Assembly (NCBI RefSeq): GCF_023006325.1
Contig: NZ_JAINDF010000001.1
Location: forward strand, 612,863-676,862
Length of the DNA stretch: 64,000 bases
Direction of reading: 5' to 3'
Source: Kordiimonas marina
GTDB lineage: Bacteria > Pseudomonadota > Alphaproteobacteria > Sphingomonadales > Kordiimonadaceae
Below are positions 41,222 through 50,577 of this stretch, piece after piece. The number at the start of each line of letters is the position of its first letter. Position 1 is the stretch's first letter. The translations under genes and the position numbers were made by a program. The notes below the pieces were generated by a model that was not told where the DNA came from, searched no databases, and saw nothing but the letters and a program-made list of their open reading frames with translations.

Positions 41222-43420
41222 CTAAAAGCGGTATACCACACCAGCCGACCAGGTCCGCGGCGCGCCATAATAGGCCAACTGGTAACCAAGGCTGTCGGAA
41301 AGGTCGAAGCCATGGGTGCGGTAAGCCTTGTCGGTGATGTTTTTCATCCCGGCATAGATCTGCCAGGTCTCATTTGGCGAGCTATAGCGAATTTCGGCAT
41401 TCGCCACGGCATAGCCAGGCTGTGCCAGAATTTCACTGCTGCTGACCGTTGGGTAGGTCTTGCTGCGGTAGGCGATATCGCCATGAAGCCCGAGCGTGGC
41501 ACCGGAGGCGAACGGAATTTCATAGTCGCCTGCCAGGAACAGGGTCCACTTAGGCGTATTCACCAGCTTGCGCTCGTGACTTATGTCCACGCCGCCAGGG
41601 CCGATATATTCCGAATAGTGAGCATCGGTGAAATTCACAGCTGCATTGAGGCTTAAAGCCTCAGTCGGCCGGACCTTCAGCTCCAGTTCAAGCCCCTTAA
41701 TGCTGGCGGCACCCGCATTGGTGAAAAGCGCACTGAAATTCCCATTCTGGTCGGCCACAAAACTGGAAAGCTGCAGATTCTTATAATCATTGTAGAAAGC
41801 GGCCAGATTGACCGACATCCTGCCGTCCAACAGTGTGTTTTTGCTGCCAACCTCATAGGCCCACATCGTTTCAGGATTATAGGGCACCGCCTGGTTGGCG
41901 GAGTTGGAGCGGCCGTCGAACCCGCCCGACTTGAAGCCCTTAGATACACTGGCATAGAGGAAGTTATTGTCACTGAGCTTATAGTCGAGCCCGGCCTTGG
42001 GCGACAGAGAACTCCAGTTTGCATTCACCGAAAAATCCGTCACGCGCGCCCCGGTGCCAAGGACCGGCACCATCGGCGTATCGGCGCCATAGAATTCCTG
42101 AATTCGCGCGAAATCCTTGGTCTCGTAGGTATAGCGCAGACCCAGGGTCAGGCTGAGGCGGTCATTCACCGGATAATCAAGCTGCGAATAGGCTGCATAG
42201 CTCTTGTTGGTCTGGTCGTTAAGCGAATTTGAAATGAACGCAATCGCCGGTCCGAAAATGCCCGACATGGTCACATCATGTTCGGTAAAATAATAAAGTC
42301 CGGTGATAAGCGACCAGCCGCTCGCAGCGGTATGGCTTAACTGAAGCTCCTGGCTGAACTGATCCTGGCCCTCGTCGACAAACACGCCAAAGAGCGGCAA
42401 CGCCGTGGCATCCAGATCCAGATGGGTATCATAATTCATTTCCCGGTAAGCGCTGATCGACTTGAAGCTGGTGGTATCACTGAGGTCGTAGGTCACCCTG
42501 CCGGACCAACCCCGGGTCTTCAACCGATTGAGGTCGTTGAAATCAGCATCAACCTCACGCGGGTTATCGCTCGCCGGAACGATCCCGAAGACTGAAGTTT
42601 CCCTATTCGGCGTGCGCGAGGTATCGCTATTATCTTCAGACTGGTCGAAGCTCAAGTCCACGGTCAGCGCATCTGTCGCAAGCCAACGCACACCTAGGCG
42701 GAAACTCAGGCTTTTCTTGTCGCCATCGCTTTTTCCTGTCGCCAGATTGGTGGCATAACCATCCCTTCCGTCGTAGGCTACAGCAGCCTTAGCAAACAGC
42801 TTGCCCTCCACAATTGGCACATTGAGCCCGGCCTTAACCCGTCGCTGACCATAATCTCCGACGGTAGCTTCAACACGTCCGGCAAACACATTGTCAGGCT
42901 GCTTACTGACATATTTGATGGCACCGCCGATGGTATTGCGCCCATAAAGGGTGCCCTGGGGGCCGCGTAGCACTTCAATGCGGTCAACATCATAAACATC
43001 CAGGAACGCACCCTGTGCCCGCCCGAGATAGACATCGTCCAGATAAATGCCAACACCGGGATCCGCGAAGGCCAGACTGTCAATCTGCCCAACACCACGG
43101 ATGTAAGCGACCACATTGGAGGCATCGCCGACATGGATGGTCAGCCCCGGCACAGAATTCTGCAGGTCACCAATGTCAGTGGCCTGAAGCCGGTCCAGCT
43201 GATTTTCGCCAAGTGCTGAAACCGACACCGGCGTCTGTTGCAGGTTTTCAAGCTTGCGGCGTGCGGAGACGACAATCTCCTCCAGCATACCTGTATCCTT
43301 GGCTGTACCCTTGGGTACAGCTTTGTCGGTCTTTTTATCGGCAGCCTGCACAGGACTGGCAAGAACTGCCGCCACTGCACAGCTGGACAATACTAGAGTC
43401 CGGTAAATCCTCATTTTCAC
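41222..43420 (-). CDS. TonB-dependent outer-membrane receptor
   Basis: A 732-residue receptor. A signal peptide (residues 1-26, ending SPVQA) is followed by a TonB-box-like LEEIVVSARR (about 46-55), the plug domain (about 60-170, TPVSVSALGENQLDRL ... GPQGTLYGRNTIGG) and a 22-strand barrel ending in the terminal aromatic residue (VVYRF). The plug block GPQGTLYGRNTIGGAI is typical of the large receptor families of sphingomonads and marine alphaproteobacteria. The ligand cannot be told from sequence; coupling to an esterase and a MarR-like regulator suggests an organic ester or siderophore-like compound rather than a simple metal. Confidence 0.93.
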   Translation of the reverse strand: MKMRIYRTLVLSSCAVAAVLASPVQAADKKTDKAVPKGTAKDTGMLEEIVVSARRKLENLQQTPVSVSALGENQLDRLQATDIGDLQNSVPGLTIHVGDASNVVAYIRGVGQIDSLAFADPGVGIYLDDVYLGRAQGAFLDVYDVDRIEVLRGPQGTLYGRNTIGGAIKYVSKQPDNVFAGRVEATVGDYGQRRVKAGLNVPIVEGKLFAKAAVAYDGRDGYATNLATGKSDGDKKSLSFRLGVRWLATDALTVDLSFDQSEDNSDTSRTPNRETSVFGIVPASDNPREVDADFNDLNRLKTRGWSGRVTYDLSDTTSFKSISAYREMNYDTHLDLDATALPLFGVFVDEGQDQFSQELQLSHTAASGWSLITGLYYFTEHDVTMSGIFGPAIAFISNSLNDQTNKSYAAYSQLDYPVNDRLSLTLGLRYTYETKDFARIQEFYGADTPMVPVLGTGARVTDFSVNANWSSLSPKAGLDYKLSDNNFLYASVSKGFKSGGFDGRSNSANQAVPYNPETMWAYEVGSKNTLLDGRMSVNLAAFYNDYKNLQLSSFVADQNGNFSALFTNAGAASIKGLELELKVRPTEALSLNAAVNFTDAHYSEYIGPGGVDISHERKLVNTPKWTLFLAGDYEIPFASGATLGLHGDIAYRSKTYPTVSSSEILAQPGYAVANAEIRYSSPNETWQIYAGMKNITDKAYRTHGFDLSDSLGYQLAYYGAPRTWSAGVVYRF

Positions 43421-43579
43421 TTCCCACTTTTCCCATTTCCCTGAGGACAGCCTTCACCTTGCGGGCTTTGGAAAAAACAGCAAAGAATGCAGAAGAATTA
43501 GCCGCAATATTTGCGGGTATTTTTCAGGATGAGAGTTAAGCGGGTAGCCCCAGCACCTGCCATGGCGAATGCCTTCAGC

Positions 43580-44038
43580 TCAGCCTTCGGGAACAAAGGC
43601 CTGCCGGACCCGGTTGTAAGTACGTCCGAGGTGCCCGCGGATCAGCCGTTCCAGTTCTGGCGAAGGGGTCAGAAACATTGTGCGTTTGTCGTCATTGCCC
43701 GGCACTTTAAGCAGGAACCCATCCTGAACGGCTTTCTTGATCCGCTCCTCCCGCGTACGGGTAGAGCCCGTTTTCATGAACTGGTTTGCTGCACTCACGG
43801 TAACAGGTCGGCCACGCCATGCGTTGGTGACGACCCCCACAAACAGATACCAGAATTCCTGCGTAAAATAGTAAGGCTGACCTTCGAAGGTCGCGTCCCA
43901 GTCCCGCGCATACGCCTCAAGTGCATCGATCCACGCCACAAGCTGGGCGTCGCTGATCGTGGGAGACTCTTGTGCTGATTCCGATTTCTGCATGAGCAAA
44001 CAATGCCCTAGAGGTCCGGCGGCAGCAAGGTGTTTCAT
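43580..44038 (-). CDS. MarR-like winged-helix regulator
   Basis: A 152-residue protein whose C-terminal half has the winged-helix pattern of MarR-type regulators: VTVSAANQFMKTGSTRTREERIKKAVQDGFLLKV as recognition region, then the wing NDDKRTMFLTPSPEL. The N-terminal helix region has WIDALEAYARDWDATF. The ATG at 44038 has GGGGGA at suitable distance; the later ATG at 43993 has none. It lies 159 bp upstream of the TonB receptor gene on the same strand and could control it; no operator was identified in the gap. Confidence 0.7.
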   Translation of the reverse strand: MKHLAAAGPLGHCLLMQKSESAQESPTISDAQLVAWIDALEAYARDWDATFEGQPYYFTQEFWYLFVGVVTNAWRGRPVTVSAANQFMKTGSTRTREERIKKAVQDGFLLKVPGNDDKRTMFLTPSPELERLIRGHLGRTYNRVRQAFVPEG

Positions 44039-44116
44039 GGTTCCCCCTGCCTACCGCCCCATACAGGACAGTGATATCCGCTCGCCGGAACGCGAGAACA
44101 CCAACCGGAGACAAAG

Positions 44117-44154
44117 AAAAAGCCCCTAGGAACATCAGTTCCAAGGGGCTTTTG
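44117..44154 (-). terminator. Terminator of rpsU
   Basis: Arms AAAAGCCCCTTGGAAC and GTTCCTAGGGGCTTTTT (one mismatch) with a short loop, 28 bp after the rpsU stop codon. Runs of T on both strands suggest it works in both directions. Confidence 0.85.
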
Positions 44155-44181
44155 ATTCGTCGGGTCGTGTGACCGGGTCGC

Positions 44182-44400
44182 TTAGCGGCCCTTCACAACG
44201 AGACCATCGCGCTCAAGGCGCTTGCGCTCCAGTTTACGGGCACGGCGGACGGCCGCTGCCTGCTCACGGGCCTTCTTTTCAGAGGGCTTCTCGTAGAAGC
44301 GACGCATTTTCATCTCGCGGTACACGCCTTCACGCTGAAGCTTTTTCTTCAGGGCACGAAGGGCCTGGTCCACGTTATTATCACGAACGGTAACCTCCAT
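44182..44400 (-). CDS. rpsU: 30S ribosomal protein S21
   Basis: A 72-residue, highly basic protein that matches S21: [21 protein letters not shown] at residues 5-25 and the [17 protein letters not shown] block at 31-47. It binds the small ribosomal subunit near the anti-Shine-Dalgarno end of 16S rRNA. It is monocistronic with a terminator at 44117-44154, and is divergent from the COQ9-family gene, an arrangement common in alphaproteobacteria. AAAGGAG lies about 5 bp before the ATG. Confidence 0.96.
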   Translation of the reverse strand: MEVTVRDNNVDQALRALKKKLQREGVYREMKMRRFYEKPSEKKAREQAAAVRRARKLERKRLERDGLVVKGR

Positions 44401-44656
44401 GGGTTACACACTCCTTTCTAAGGCTTGAATTTACAGACGCGAGCCTGCAGGCCATTAGTGGCTGGTCCTATAGCAAAGCGCCCGTATTCGCACAAGTTAT
44501 TTTCACAAAAAAAGCCTTCGGACCGCTACTGCCGCCCGTTACGACCTTCCTTACATAAGCTAAGTATAGCAAAAAGGCCGCCCGAATGCAAAATGCGGCA
44601 CAATGCCCCTTCGCACGCGCGTACCATCCATGATAGGACTGAGGGCACGAATCATC

Positions 44657-44670
44657 CCCTAACGTTAGGG
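44657..44670. promoter_or_regulatory. Perfect palindrome CCCTAACGTTAGGG upstream of COQ9
   Basis: A 14-bp perfect palindrome 20 bp before the COQ9-family start codon. It could be an operator overlapping the transcription start or a short leader hairpin covering the ribosome-binding region. No known regulator is recognised for it. Confidence 0.45.
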
Positions 44671-44690
44671 AAGGGTAAGAGGCCCACACC

Positions 44691-45350
44691 ATGGCAGAAG
44701 ACCGCACACCGGAAGAATTGAGGCAGCCGCTTCTTGAAGCGATGCTGGCGCATGTCCCGTTTGATGGCTGGAACGAAAAGGCCCTGAGGGCCGCAGCAGC
44801 GGATATCGGCATCAGCCCTGAAATGGCTGAGCTTGCCTACCCTGAAGGGGCGATGGACGTGCTTGAGGAAATGCTTCTGGACGCGGACAACCGCATGGTT
44901 GCCGCCATCGAAGCCCTCGACCTCAAGAATATGCGCATTCGCGACAAGATCACCCAGGCGATTCGCATCCGGCTTGAACAGAATGCCGAGGCCCGTGAGG
45001 CGATCAAGCGCGGTGTTGCCGCCCACGCCATGCCGCCGAACCTTGCCCGCGGCACCAAAGCCGGCTGGCGCACGGCCGACCGTATCTGGCGCGCGATCGG
45101 CGACACCTCGACCGACCATAATTGGTACACCAAGCGCGCCACCTTGAGCGCCGTGTATGCTGCCGTGCTCCTCTATTGGCTGAACGACGACAGCGAAGGC
45201 TTCAAAGATACCTGGGCCTTCCTTGACCGCCGCATCGAAAATGTCATGCAGTTCGAAAAGGCCAAGTTCCAAATGCGCAAGGCGTGTGAAAACATGCCGT
45301 CCGTCAGCCGCTTCCTCGGCCGTCTCAGGTATCCCGCCAGCAAGCCGTGA
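44691..45350 (+). CDS. COQ9 family protein
   Basis: A 219-residue, TetR-fold-like lipid-binding protein of the COQ9 family, which presents ubiquinone intermediates to the COQ7 hydroxylase in mitochondria. The C-terminal signature DTSTDHNWYTKRATLSAVYA with LYWLNDDSEGFKDTWAFL and RRIENVMQFEK is characteristic. The N terminus starts MAEDRTPEELRQPLLEAMLAHVPFDGW. The stop overlaps the xerC start by 4 bp (GTGA), so the two genes are translationally coupled. The role in bacterial ubiquinone synthesis is likely by homology. Confidence 0.91.
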   Translation: MAEDRTPEELRQPLLEAMLAHVPFDGWNEKALRAAAADIGISPEMAELAYPEGAMDVLEEMLLDADNRMVAAIEALDLKNMRIRDKITQAIRIRLEQNAEAREAIKRGVAAHAMPPNLARGTKAGWRTADRIWRAIGDTSTDHNWYTKRATLSAVYAAVLLYWLNDDSEGFKDTWAFLDRRIENVMQFEKAKFQMRKACENMPSVSRFLGRLRYPASKP

Positions 45351-46300
45351 GCGAAGACCCCACCATCAGCGCCGAAACCCTGGCCGCCCTCGATGCGGCC
45401 GCGCAAGCGCTGGTGGCTGAATGGCGCCGCTATCTGACTAGCGAAAAACGCCTGTCCCCGCATACCCTGCAAGCCTACAGCCGCGACCTGGGCGACTTTT
45501 TCGCCTTCCTCGCCGGATACCGTGAAAGCATCATCACGCCGAAAATGCTGGCAGGGCTGACCGTTCGGGATTTCCGCGCCTTCCTCGCCCACAAGCGGGG
45601 GGACGGCGTGAGTGCGCGTTCAAGCGCCCGGACCCTGTCGGCGATCCGCAATTTCTATCGTTTCCTCGCGCGCACCCACGGGATAGAGAATGACGCTATC
45701 CGCGCGATCCAGGGCCCGAAACTGCCGCACCGGGTGCCGCGACCGCTCACGGAAGAAGGCGCCCGGTCGGTGATGGAAACAGTGGGTGATTTCGCGGATG
45801 AGGACTGGGTCGCCGCGCGCGATACCGCCGTTATCACGCTTCTTTATGGCTGCGGCCTCCGTATCTCGGAAGCCTTGTCGATAACGCCTGCAAGCGTGCC
45901 GACGGGCGACACCATGCGCATTGTCGGCAAGCGCGGCAAGGAACGCGTGGTACCCGTCCTGCCTATCGTACGGGACGCCATCAAAGCCTACCGTGACCTA
46001 TGCCCTTATGTGCTTACCCCTGACGGGCCACTGTTCGTCGGCAAGCGCGGCGGGCCCTTGAACCCGCGCACAATCCAAAGCGCGATGCAGAAGGTGCGGG
46101 CCATCCTCGGCCTGCCTGCAAGCGCCACCCCACACGCGCTGCGCCACAGTTTCGCGACCCACCTCCTGTCCCGCGGCGGGGACCTGCGCACGATCCAGGA
46201 GCTGCTGGGCCACGCTGATTTGAAGGCAACCCAGGTCTATACCGAAGTCGATAGCGCCCGGCTTAAGGATGTGTATGATAAGGCCTTCAGAAGGGCCTGA
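45347..46300 (+). CDS. xerC: Tyrosine recombinase XerC
   Basis: A 317-residue tyrosine recombinase that, with XerD, resolves chromosome dimers at dif. The N-terminal SAM-like domain covers about residues 25-115 (LSPHTLQAYSRDLGDFFAFL). The catalytic residues are visible: Arg in GCGLRISEALS, Lys in GKRGKERVVPV, HxxR in HALRHSFATHLL, His in LGHADLKATQ and Tyr in QVYTEVD. The start is GTG at 45347 inside the COQ9 stop. Assignment to XerC rather than XerD or an integron-type enzyme rests on length and on the household context (COQ9 upstream, no mobile genes). Confidence 0.9.
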   Translation: MSEDPTISAETLAALDAAAQALVAEWRRYLTSEKRLSPHTLQAYSRDLGDFFAFLAGYRESIITPKMLAGLTVRDFRAFLAHKRGDGVSARSSARTLSAIRNFYRFLARTHGIENDAIRAIQGPKLPHRVPRPLTEEGARSVMETVGDFADEDWVAARDTAVITLLYGCGLRISEALSITPASVPTGDTMRIVGKRGKERVVPVLPIVRDAIKAYRDLCPYVLTPDGPLFVGKRGGPLNPRTIQSAMQKVRAILGLPASATPHALRHSFATHLLSRGGDLRTIQELLGHADLKATQVYTEVDSARLKDVYDKAFRRA

Positions 46301-46302
46301 GT

Positions 46303-46623
46303 ATGAGTGAACAACACCCAACATCTAATCATGACCGCCTGCGTGGCTGGAGCCTCGCGGGGCTTTATGCGTCGTTCGCGGTCCTGTCGCTGATGTTGAT
46401 ATTCGCCGCGTTCAAATTCTGGCCCGCCACCAGCCATACCGAGATGGAAGTGATGGCCGTGGTCATCACCGGGTGCGCAACCGCGCTGACCGGCATCCGC
46501 TCCGCCATCCATTTCACCCGTGCCATGCGCGCAGGCGACCCGGTTCCTCATATGGCGCTGACGCCTTTCGTCTGCATCACCCTGACGCTCATTGCCTCCG
46601 GCTACCTGTTTGGCGCGCTTTAG
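46303..46623 (+). CDS. Small membrane protein of unknown function
   Basis: A 106-residue protein with three likely membrane helices (about residues 18-40, 47-66 and 84-103). It starts 2 bp after the xerC stop and ends 12 bp before ogt, so it appears to belong to that transcript. No family was recognised. Confidence 0.7.
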   Translation: MSEQHPTSNHDRLRGWSLAGLYASFAVLSLMLIFAAFKFWPATSHTEMEVMAVVITGCATALTGIRSAIHFTRAMRAGDPVPHMALTPFVCITLTLIASGYLFGAL

Positions 46624-46635
46624 CTCTAGTCCGAC

Positions 46636-47139
46636 ATGACCGACCTGATGACATCAATATATGAAACACCGCTTGGCGCCCTGACCCTGGTGCTGGATGG
46701 TGAGGTGATCGTGATCTGCGAATTCGCTGACCGGGCGGAACGGGTCACGCGCCAGCTAAAGCAATATTACGACGGCTTGCGCCCCACGGAAGCATCCCTG
46801 CCCGCTTCCATCAAAACGGCTTTCGACAGCTATTTCGGCGGGGACCGCGATGCGCTCGATGGCCTTGAGACAGCGCCCCTTGGCACACCCTATGAACAGA
46901 AGGTCTGGGAGACTTTAAGGACGGTTCGGGCGGGCACGACGACAAGCTATGGCGCGCTTGCGGCTGAACTTTCTTCAAGCCCCCGCGCAGTCGGGCGTGC
47001 GAACGGCCGCAACCCCATTTGCCTTATCCACCCCTGCCACCGGATCATCGGTGCGGACGGCAGCCTCACGGGCTACGCGGGCGGCATAGAGCGCAAATCA
47101 TGGCTTCTGCATCATGAAGGGGCCCGGCTGTTCGCCTGA
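46636..47139 (+). CDS. ogt: Methylated-DNA-protein-cysteine methyltransferase
   Basis: A 167-residue suicide repair enzyme that takes the methyl group of O6-methylguanine (and O4-methylthymine) onto its active-site cysteine. That cysteine is in NPICLIHPCHRIIG, the universal PCHR motif; SYGALAAELSSSPRAVGRANGRNP supplies the DNA-binding helix and arginine finger. There is no AdaA-type regulatory domain, so it is of the Ogt type. It follows the small membrane protein by 12 bp. GC-rich inverted sequence AAGGGGC/GCCCCTT straddles its stop and may act as a weak terminator. Confidence 0.93.
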   Translation: MTDLMTSIYETPLGALTLVLDGEVIVICEFADRAERVTRQLKQYYDGLRPTEASLPASIKTAFDSYFGGDRDALDGLETAPLGTPYEQKVWETLRTVRAGTTTSYGALAAELSSSPRAVGRANGRNPICLIHPCHRIIGADGSLTGYAGGIERKSWLLHHEGARLFA

Positions 47140-47177
47140 GCCCCTTTGTTAGTGACCCTATTGGCGTTCAGCCCCTG

Positions 47178-48932
47178 TCATTCGGCATATCCGCCGGCGC
47201 TGCAGGTCGGCACCATGGTGTCCACCGCCGATGGCAGGTGGACTTTGCGGCGGTTGGCATCGGTGATCGCGGGTGTCATGCTTTGGTCATTGATCCGCTG
47301 CGGGACAATCTGCGCCAGGTCTTTGTGGAGCTTCCGCCGATTCGCGTCTCCCTGGATATCGCCGAACGGATAGCCGTCATTGCCCGCCGCCATATAACTG
47401 CCCGTAACCATGAGGAATTTGTCCGTGGCACCTGCCGGAACCTCTTGCCCATTCACCTTGAGTGAGATGATGTCCGCCTCCTTCCCGGTGGTGCGCTTGT
47501 AAGTGACCTGCATCCCGGAGAAATGCGGGTATCGGCCCTGCCCTGGCGCATTAAGCCCCTGGGCGACCGCCGCGCGCAGAGTGGAGGCGTCCACACATAG
47601 CTCGGTCAGGTCCGCCCCGAACGGCATGGTGGCCAGCACATGTTCCCGGCGGAGAAGCTGCCCCTTGGAGACGTCGTAATTGAGCCGGAAGGTGCCGGAG
47701 TTGATGAGCGCGACCGTGCCCTTGTTCCCGGCACAGAAACCGCCCGATGCATCAGCCTGTTCCCGCATCAGGTCGGTGAACCAGTTGCCGACACGGGTCT
47801 CATTCTCGCGGTTTTCAGCTTCCTTGAGCGCCCACGCGTAGGCCGTTTTACCGACCTCCGTCTGCAGGCAATCAGGCGCCTTGTTTGCACAGGCCTTGGT
47901 GGCCAAGCGTTTCTCCCACGCTTTCACGTCAGCGGCGACTGTCTTGTCCTCCGGCACGCGGAAATCCATGTCGACCGGGTCATAGCGGTAATGCACTTTG
48001 CTGTCAGCCCCGCGCCAGAAATGATAGACCGCCACATCGGTCGCGTCGGAGGAGGCCTTATAGACCGCGCGGAACATTTGCCCCGGCACTGGGTTCTCCG
48101 GCACGAAATGCGCCATCTGGACATGGTCATGCCCGCCCATGATCAGGTCCGGCCCATCTTTGCCGAGGGACTGCAGGAGCGCCACATCGCACGCCCAATC
48201 CAGGTGGGTGAGGCCGATCACGAATTCGGCGCCCGCCGCGCGAAGCTGAGCGCTAAGGCGCTTGGCATAGGCGGCATAGTCCGGGCTGATCTTGGGGCCA
48301 TGGCGCTTGTCGGCAGGGGTATTGCCTTCAAAGTCCACCGTAAGCCCGAATATGCCGAATTTGATGCCGCCCGCCGTGAAGATCTGCGCATCGTGGATCG
48401 GGCCATTCCTGAGGCCATCCGCGCCCTTGCAAGCGGAATAGTCCAGGTTGCCGGACAGCCAGTGAAACTGGGATTCCTGCACCCGGTCGGTAAAATTCTT
48501 GAGCCCCTCGCCTTGCTGGCACCTGGTATTGTCGAATTCATGGTTGCCGATATCGACGAACATAAGCGGGTCGAAGGCCTTTGCGTTGCCGTCCATGCGG
48601 TTGAGGACATCGACCATTTCCGCGCCCGCGAAATTACCGACATTGCTGAGGCTATAGAGCGACGGTGACAGGAAATCACCCGCGTGCATCAGCGGCACGG
48701 GCGCGCCGGTTTCCGCTTCAAGGCGGTGGCGCAACCAGGCAATCCGGCCAAGACCGCCGCGCTTGCCGTCATCAACACCCTCAATCCGGTAGACGTCATT
48801 CACCGCCAGCATGGCGATGGTCTTGGAGGGGGCGGGCACCTTGCTGGTAACTTCAGGCGCCTTAGTTTCGCCCGCGCAAGCCGTAAGGCTGAGTGCCACA
48901 GCCGCCGTCAGAATATGCGAAAATACCCTCAT
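47178..48932 (-). CDS. 5'-nucleotidase/2',3'-cyclic phosphodiesterase-type lipoprotein (UshA-like)
   Basis: A 584-residue periplasmic phosphoesterase. The signal peptide ends in the lipobox LTAC followed by AGE, so it should be a lipoprotein. The N-terminal metallophosphatase domain has MLAVNDVYRIEG, HAGDFLSPS, DIGNHEFDN, IGLTHLDWACD and GGHDHVQ; the C-terminal 5'-nucleotidase domain starts near residue 350. The first metal motif is NDVY where UshA has NDxH, a variant also known in the wider family. The start at 48932 has AGGTGG 5 bp ahead; GTG at 48941 is an alternative. It would release nucleosides and phosphate from nucleotides. Confidence 0.87.
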   Translation of the reverse strand: MRVFSHILTAAVALSLTACAGETKAPEVTSKVPAPSKTIAMLAVNDVYRIEGVDDGKRGGLGRIAWLRHRLEAETGAPVPLMHAGDFLSPSLYSLSNVGNFAGAEMVDVLNRMDGNAKAFDPLMFVDIGNHEFDNTRCQQGEGLKNFTDRVQESQFHWLSGNLDYSACKGADGLRNGPIHDAQIFTAGGIKFGIFGLTVDFEGNTPADKRHGPKISPDYAAYAKRLSAQLRAAGAEFVIGLTHLDWACDVALLQSLGKDGPDLIMGGHDHVQMAHFVPENPVPGQMFRAVYKASSDATDVAVYHFWRGADSKVHYRYDPVDMDFRVPEDKTVAADVKAWEKRLATKACANKAPDCLQTEVGKTAYAWALKEAENRENETRVGNWFTDLMREQADASGGFCAGNKGTVALINSGTFRLNYDVSKGQLLRREHVLATMPFGADLTELCVDASTLRAAVAQGLNAPGQGRYPHFSGMQVTYKRTTGKEADIISLKVNGQEVPAGATDKFLMVTGSYMAAGNDGYPFGDIQGDANRRKLHKDLAQIVPQRINDQSMTPAITDANRRKVHLPSAVDTMVPTCSAGGYAE

Positions 48933-49023
48933 AGATACCACCTATGTTTATTTATAATTGTGGATCATCATACGCTTCAGAAACGAAAGCGCAGCCCAAA
49001 ACGTGAAAAAACTCACCAGAATC

Positions 49024-49062
49024 AAAAATCCCGGCCCCTCACTCGGGGACCGGGATTTCCGT
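49024..49062 (-). terminator. Terminator of the mdh-suc-lpdA operon
   Basis: On the minus strand, AAATCCCGGTCCCC pairs with GGGGCCGGGATTT around a short loop and is followed by a T run, 22 bp after the lpdA stop codon. Confidence 0.87.
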
Positions 49063-49084
49063 GTCTTTGAACGACCTGTGCCGA

Positions 49085-50491
49085 TTACATATGGATCGGA
49101 CGGTTATGAACCGCGAGCGCCGCTTCCTTGACCGCTTCGGTCTCGGTCGGGTGCGCATGGCAGGTCATGGCTATATCTTCAGCCGAGGCGCCGAATTCCA
49201 TCGCGGTCGCCGCCTGGGCGATCATGTTGCCAGCGTCAGCACCGATGATATGAACGCCGAGCACACGGTCGGATTTCTTGTCGGCGAGGATTTTCACGAA
49301 GCCTTCGGTATCCAGGTTCGCCTTCGCGCGGCTGTTGGCGGTGAAGGGGAACTTGCCGACGTTATAGTCAACGCCCGCGGCCTTCAGGTCCTCTTCAGTC
49401 TTGCCGACAGAGGCCACTTCCGGGTGGGTGTAAACCACGCCCGGAATGACGTCATGGTTCACATGGCCCGAAAGGCCCGCGATATTTTCAGCAACCGCAA
49501 CGCCTTCGTCCTCGGCCTTGTGCGCCAGCATCGGGCCTTCGATCACATCACCGATCGCCCAGATACCCGGAACGTTGGTGGAGAAGTCGTGTGCCACTTT
49601 AACCCGGCTGCGCTCATCCATGTCCACGCCAACGGCTTCAAGGCCGAGGCCTGCGGTGAACGGCCGACGGCCAACGGAGACGAGAACCACGTCAGCGTCG
49701 AGCGTGGTGGCGTCCCCACCCTTGACGGGCTCGAACGTTACCTTGACGCCGGACTTGGATTTCTCAACCGAGGTGACCTTGGAGGACAGGTTCATGGTGA
49801 AGCCCTGCTTCTTGAGCACGCGGCCGAAGGTCTTGCGAACCTCACCGTCCATGCCCGGCAGAACCTGGTCCATGAATTCGACCACGGTGACTTCCGACCC
49901 CAGACGCTGCCAGACCGAGCCAAGCTCCAGCCCGATCACGCCACCGCCGATAACCACGAGATGCTTCGGCACCTTCGGCAGGCTCAGCGCGCCGGTGGAG
50001 GAGACGATCTGCTTTTCGTCGATCTCGACGCCCGGCAGGCTGGCGACATCACTACCGGTGGCAATGACAATGTTCTTCGCCTTCAACGTTTCGGTGCCAC
50101 CGTCGTTGAGCTCGACCTTGACCGTATCCTTAGCGCTCAGGCTTGCGGTGCCCTTGAGCCAGGTGATCTTGTTTTTCTTGAACAGGAATTCGATGCCGCC
50201 CGTCAGGCCTTCGACCGTCTTGTCCTTGGTCGCCATCATTTCCTTGAGGTCGAAGGAGACCCCTTTCACATTGATGCCGAACTTGCCGAGGTCATGCGCG
50301 GCCTCATGATAGAGGTGCGAGGCATTCAGGAGCGCCTTCGACGGCATACAGCCGACATTGAGGCAGGTACCGCCCAAGGTGTCGCGCTTGTCGATACACG
50401 CGGTCTTGAGGCCAAGCTGAGCGGCGCGGATGGCCGCGACATAGCCACCGGGGCCAGCGCCGATAATTACTACGTCGAAAGCATCAGACAT
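49085..50491 (-). CDS. lpdA: Dihydrolipoyl dehydrogenase (E3)
   Basis: A 468-residue flavoprotein that reoxidises the lipoyl groups of 2-oxoacid dehydrogenase complexes with NAD+. FAD motif [17 protein letters not shown] (about 10-26), redox-active disulphide in [16 protein letters not shown] (about 39-54), NAD motif [13 protein letters not shown], and the C-terminal [15 protein letters not shown] with the catalytic His-Glu pair. The start at 50491 ([13 protein letters not shown]) has AAGGGA ahead; a frame open to 50554 does not. It is the last gene of the TCA operon and, given the context, is the E3 of the 2-oxoglutarate complex. Confidence 0.95.
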   Translation of the reverse strand: MSDAFDVVIIGAGPGGYVAAIRAAQLGLKTACIDKRDTLGGTCLNVGCMPSKALLNASHLYHEAAHDLGKFGINVKGVSFDLKEMMATKDKTVEGLTGGIEFLFKKNKITWLKGTASLSAKDTVKVELNDGGTETLKAKNIVIATGSDVASLPGVEIDEKQIVSSTGALSLPKVPKHLVVIGGGVIGLELGSVWQRLGSEVTVVEFMDQVLPGMDGEVRKTFGRVLKKQGFTMNLSSKVTSVEKSKSGVKVTFEPVKGGDATTLDADVVLVSVGRRPFTAGLGLEAVGVDMDERSRVKVAHDFSTNVPGIWAIGDVIEGPMLAHKAEDEGVAVAENIAGLSGHVNHDVIPGVVYTHPEVASVGKTEEDLKAAGVDYNVGKFPFTANSRAKANLDTEGFVKILADKKSDRVLGVHIIGADAGNMIAQAATAMEFGASAEDIAMTCHAHPTETEAVKEAALAVHNRPIHM

Positions 50492-50577
50492 TCTTTTTGT
50501 CCCTTCTTGTCGAAATAATGGGCGGGGATTTCGGCCCCCACCCATTTTACTCATTCACTCAGTCCGGACCAGCCGCC

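Noticed and set aside
45347-46300. Tyrosine recombinase as sign of an integrated element
   Set aside because: COQ9 and household genes surround it, no attachment-site repeats or phage genes are seen, and length and motifs fit chromosomal XerC.
49061-50518. 485-codon open frame on the plus strand opposite lpdA
   Set aside because: lpdA is complete and typical; the opposing frame lacks any family motif and its composition is that of a shadow frame.
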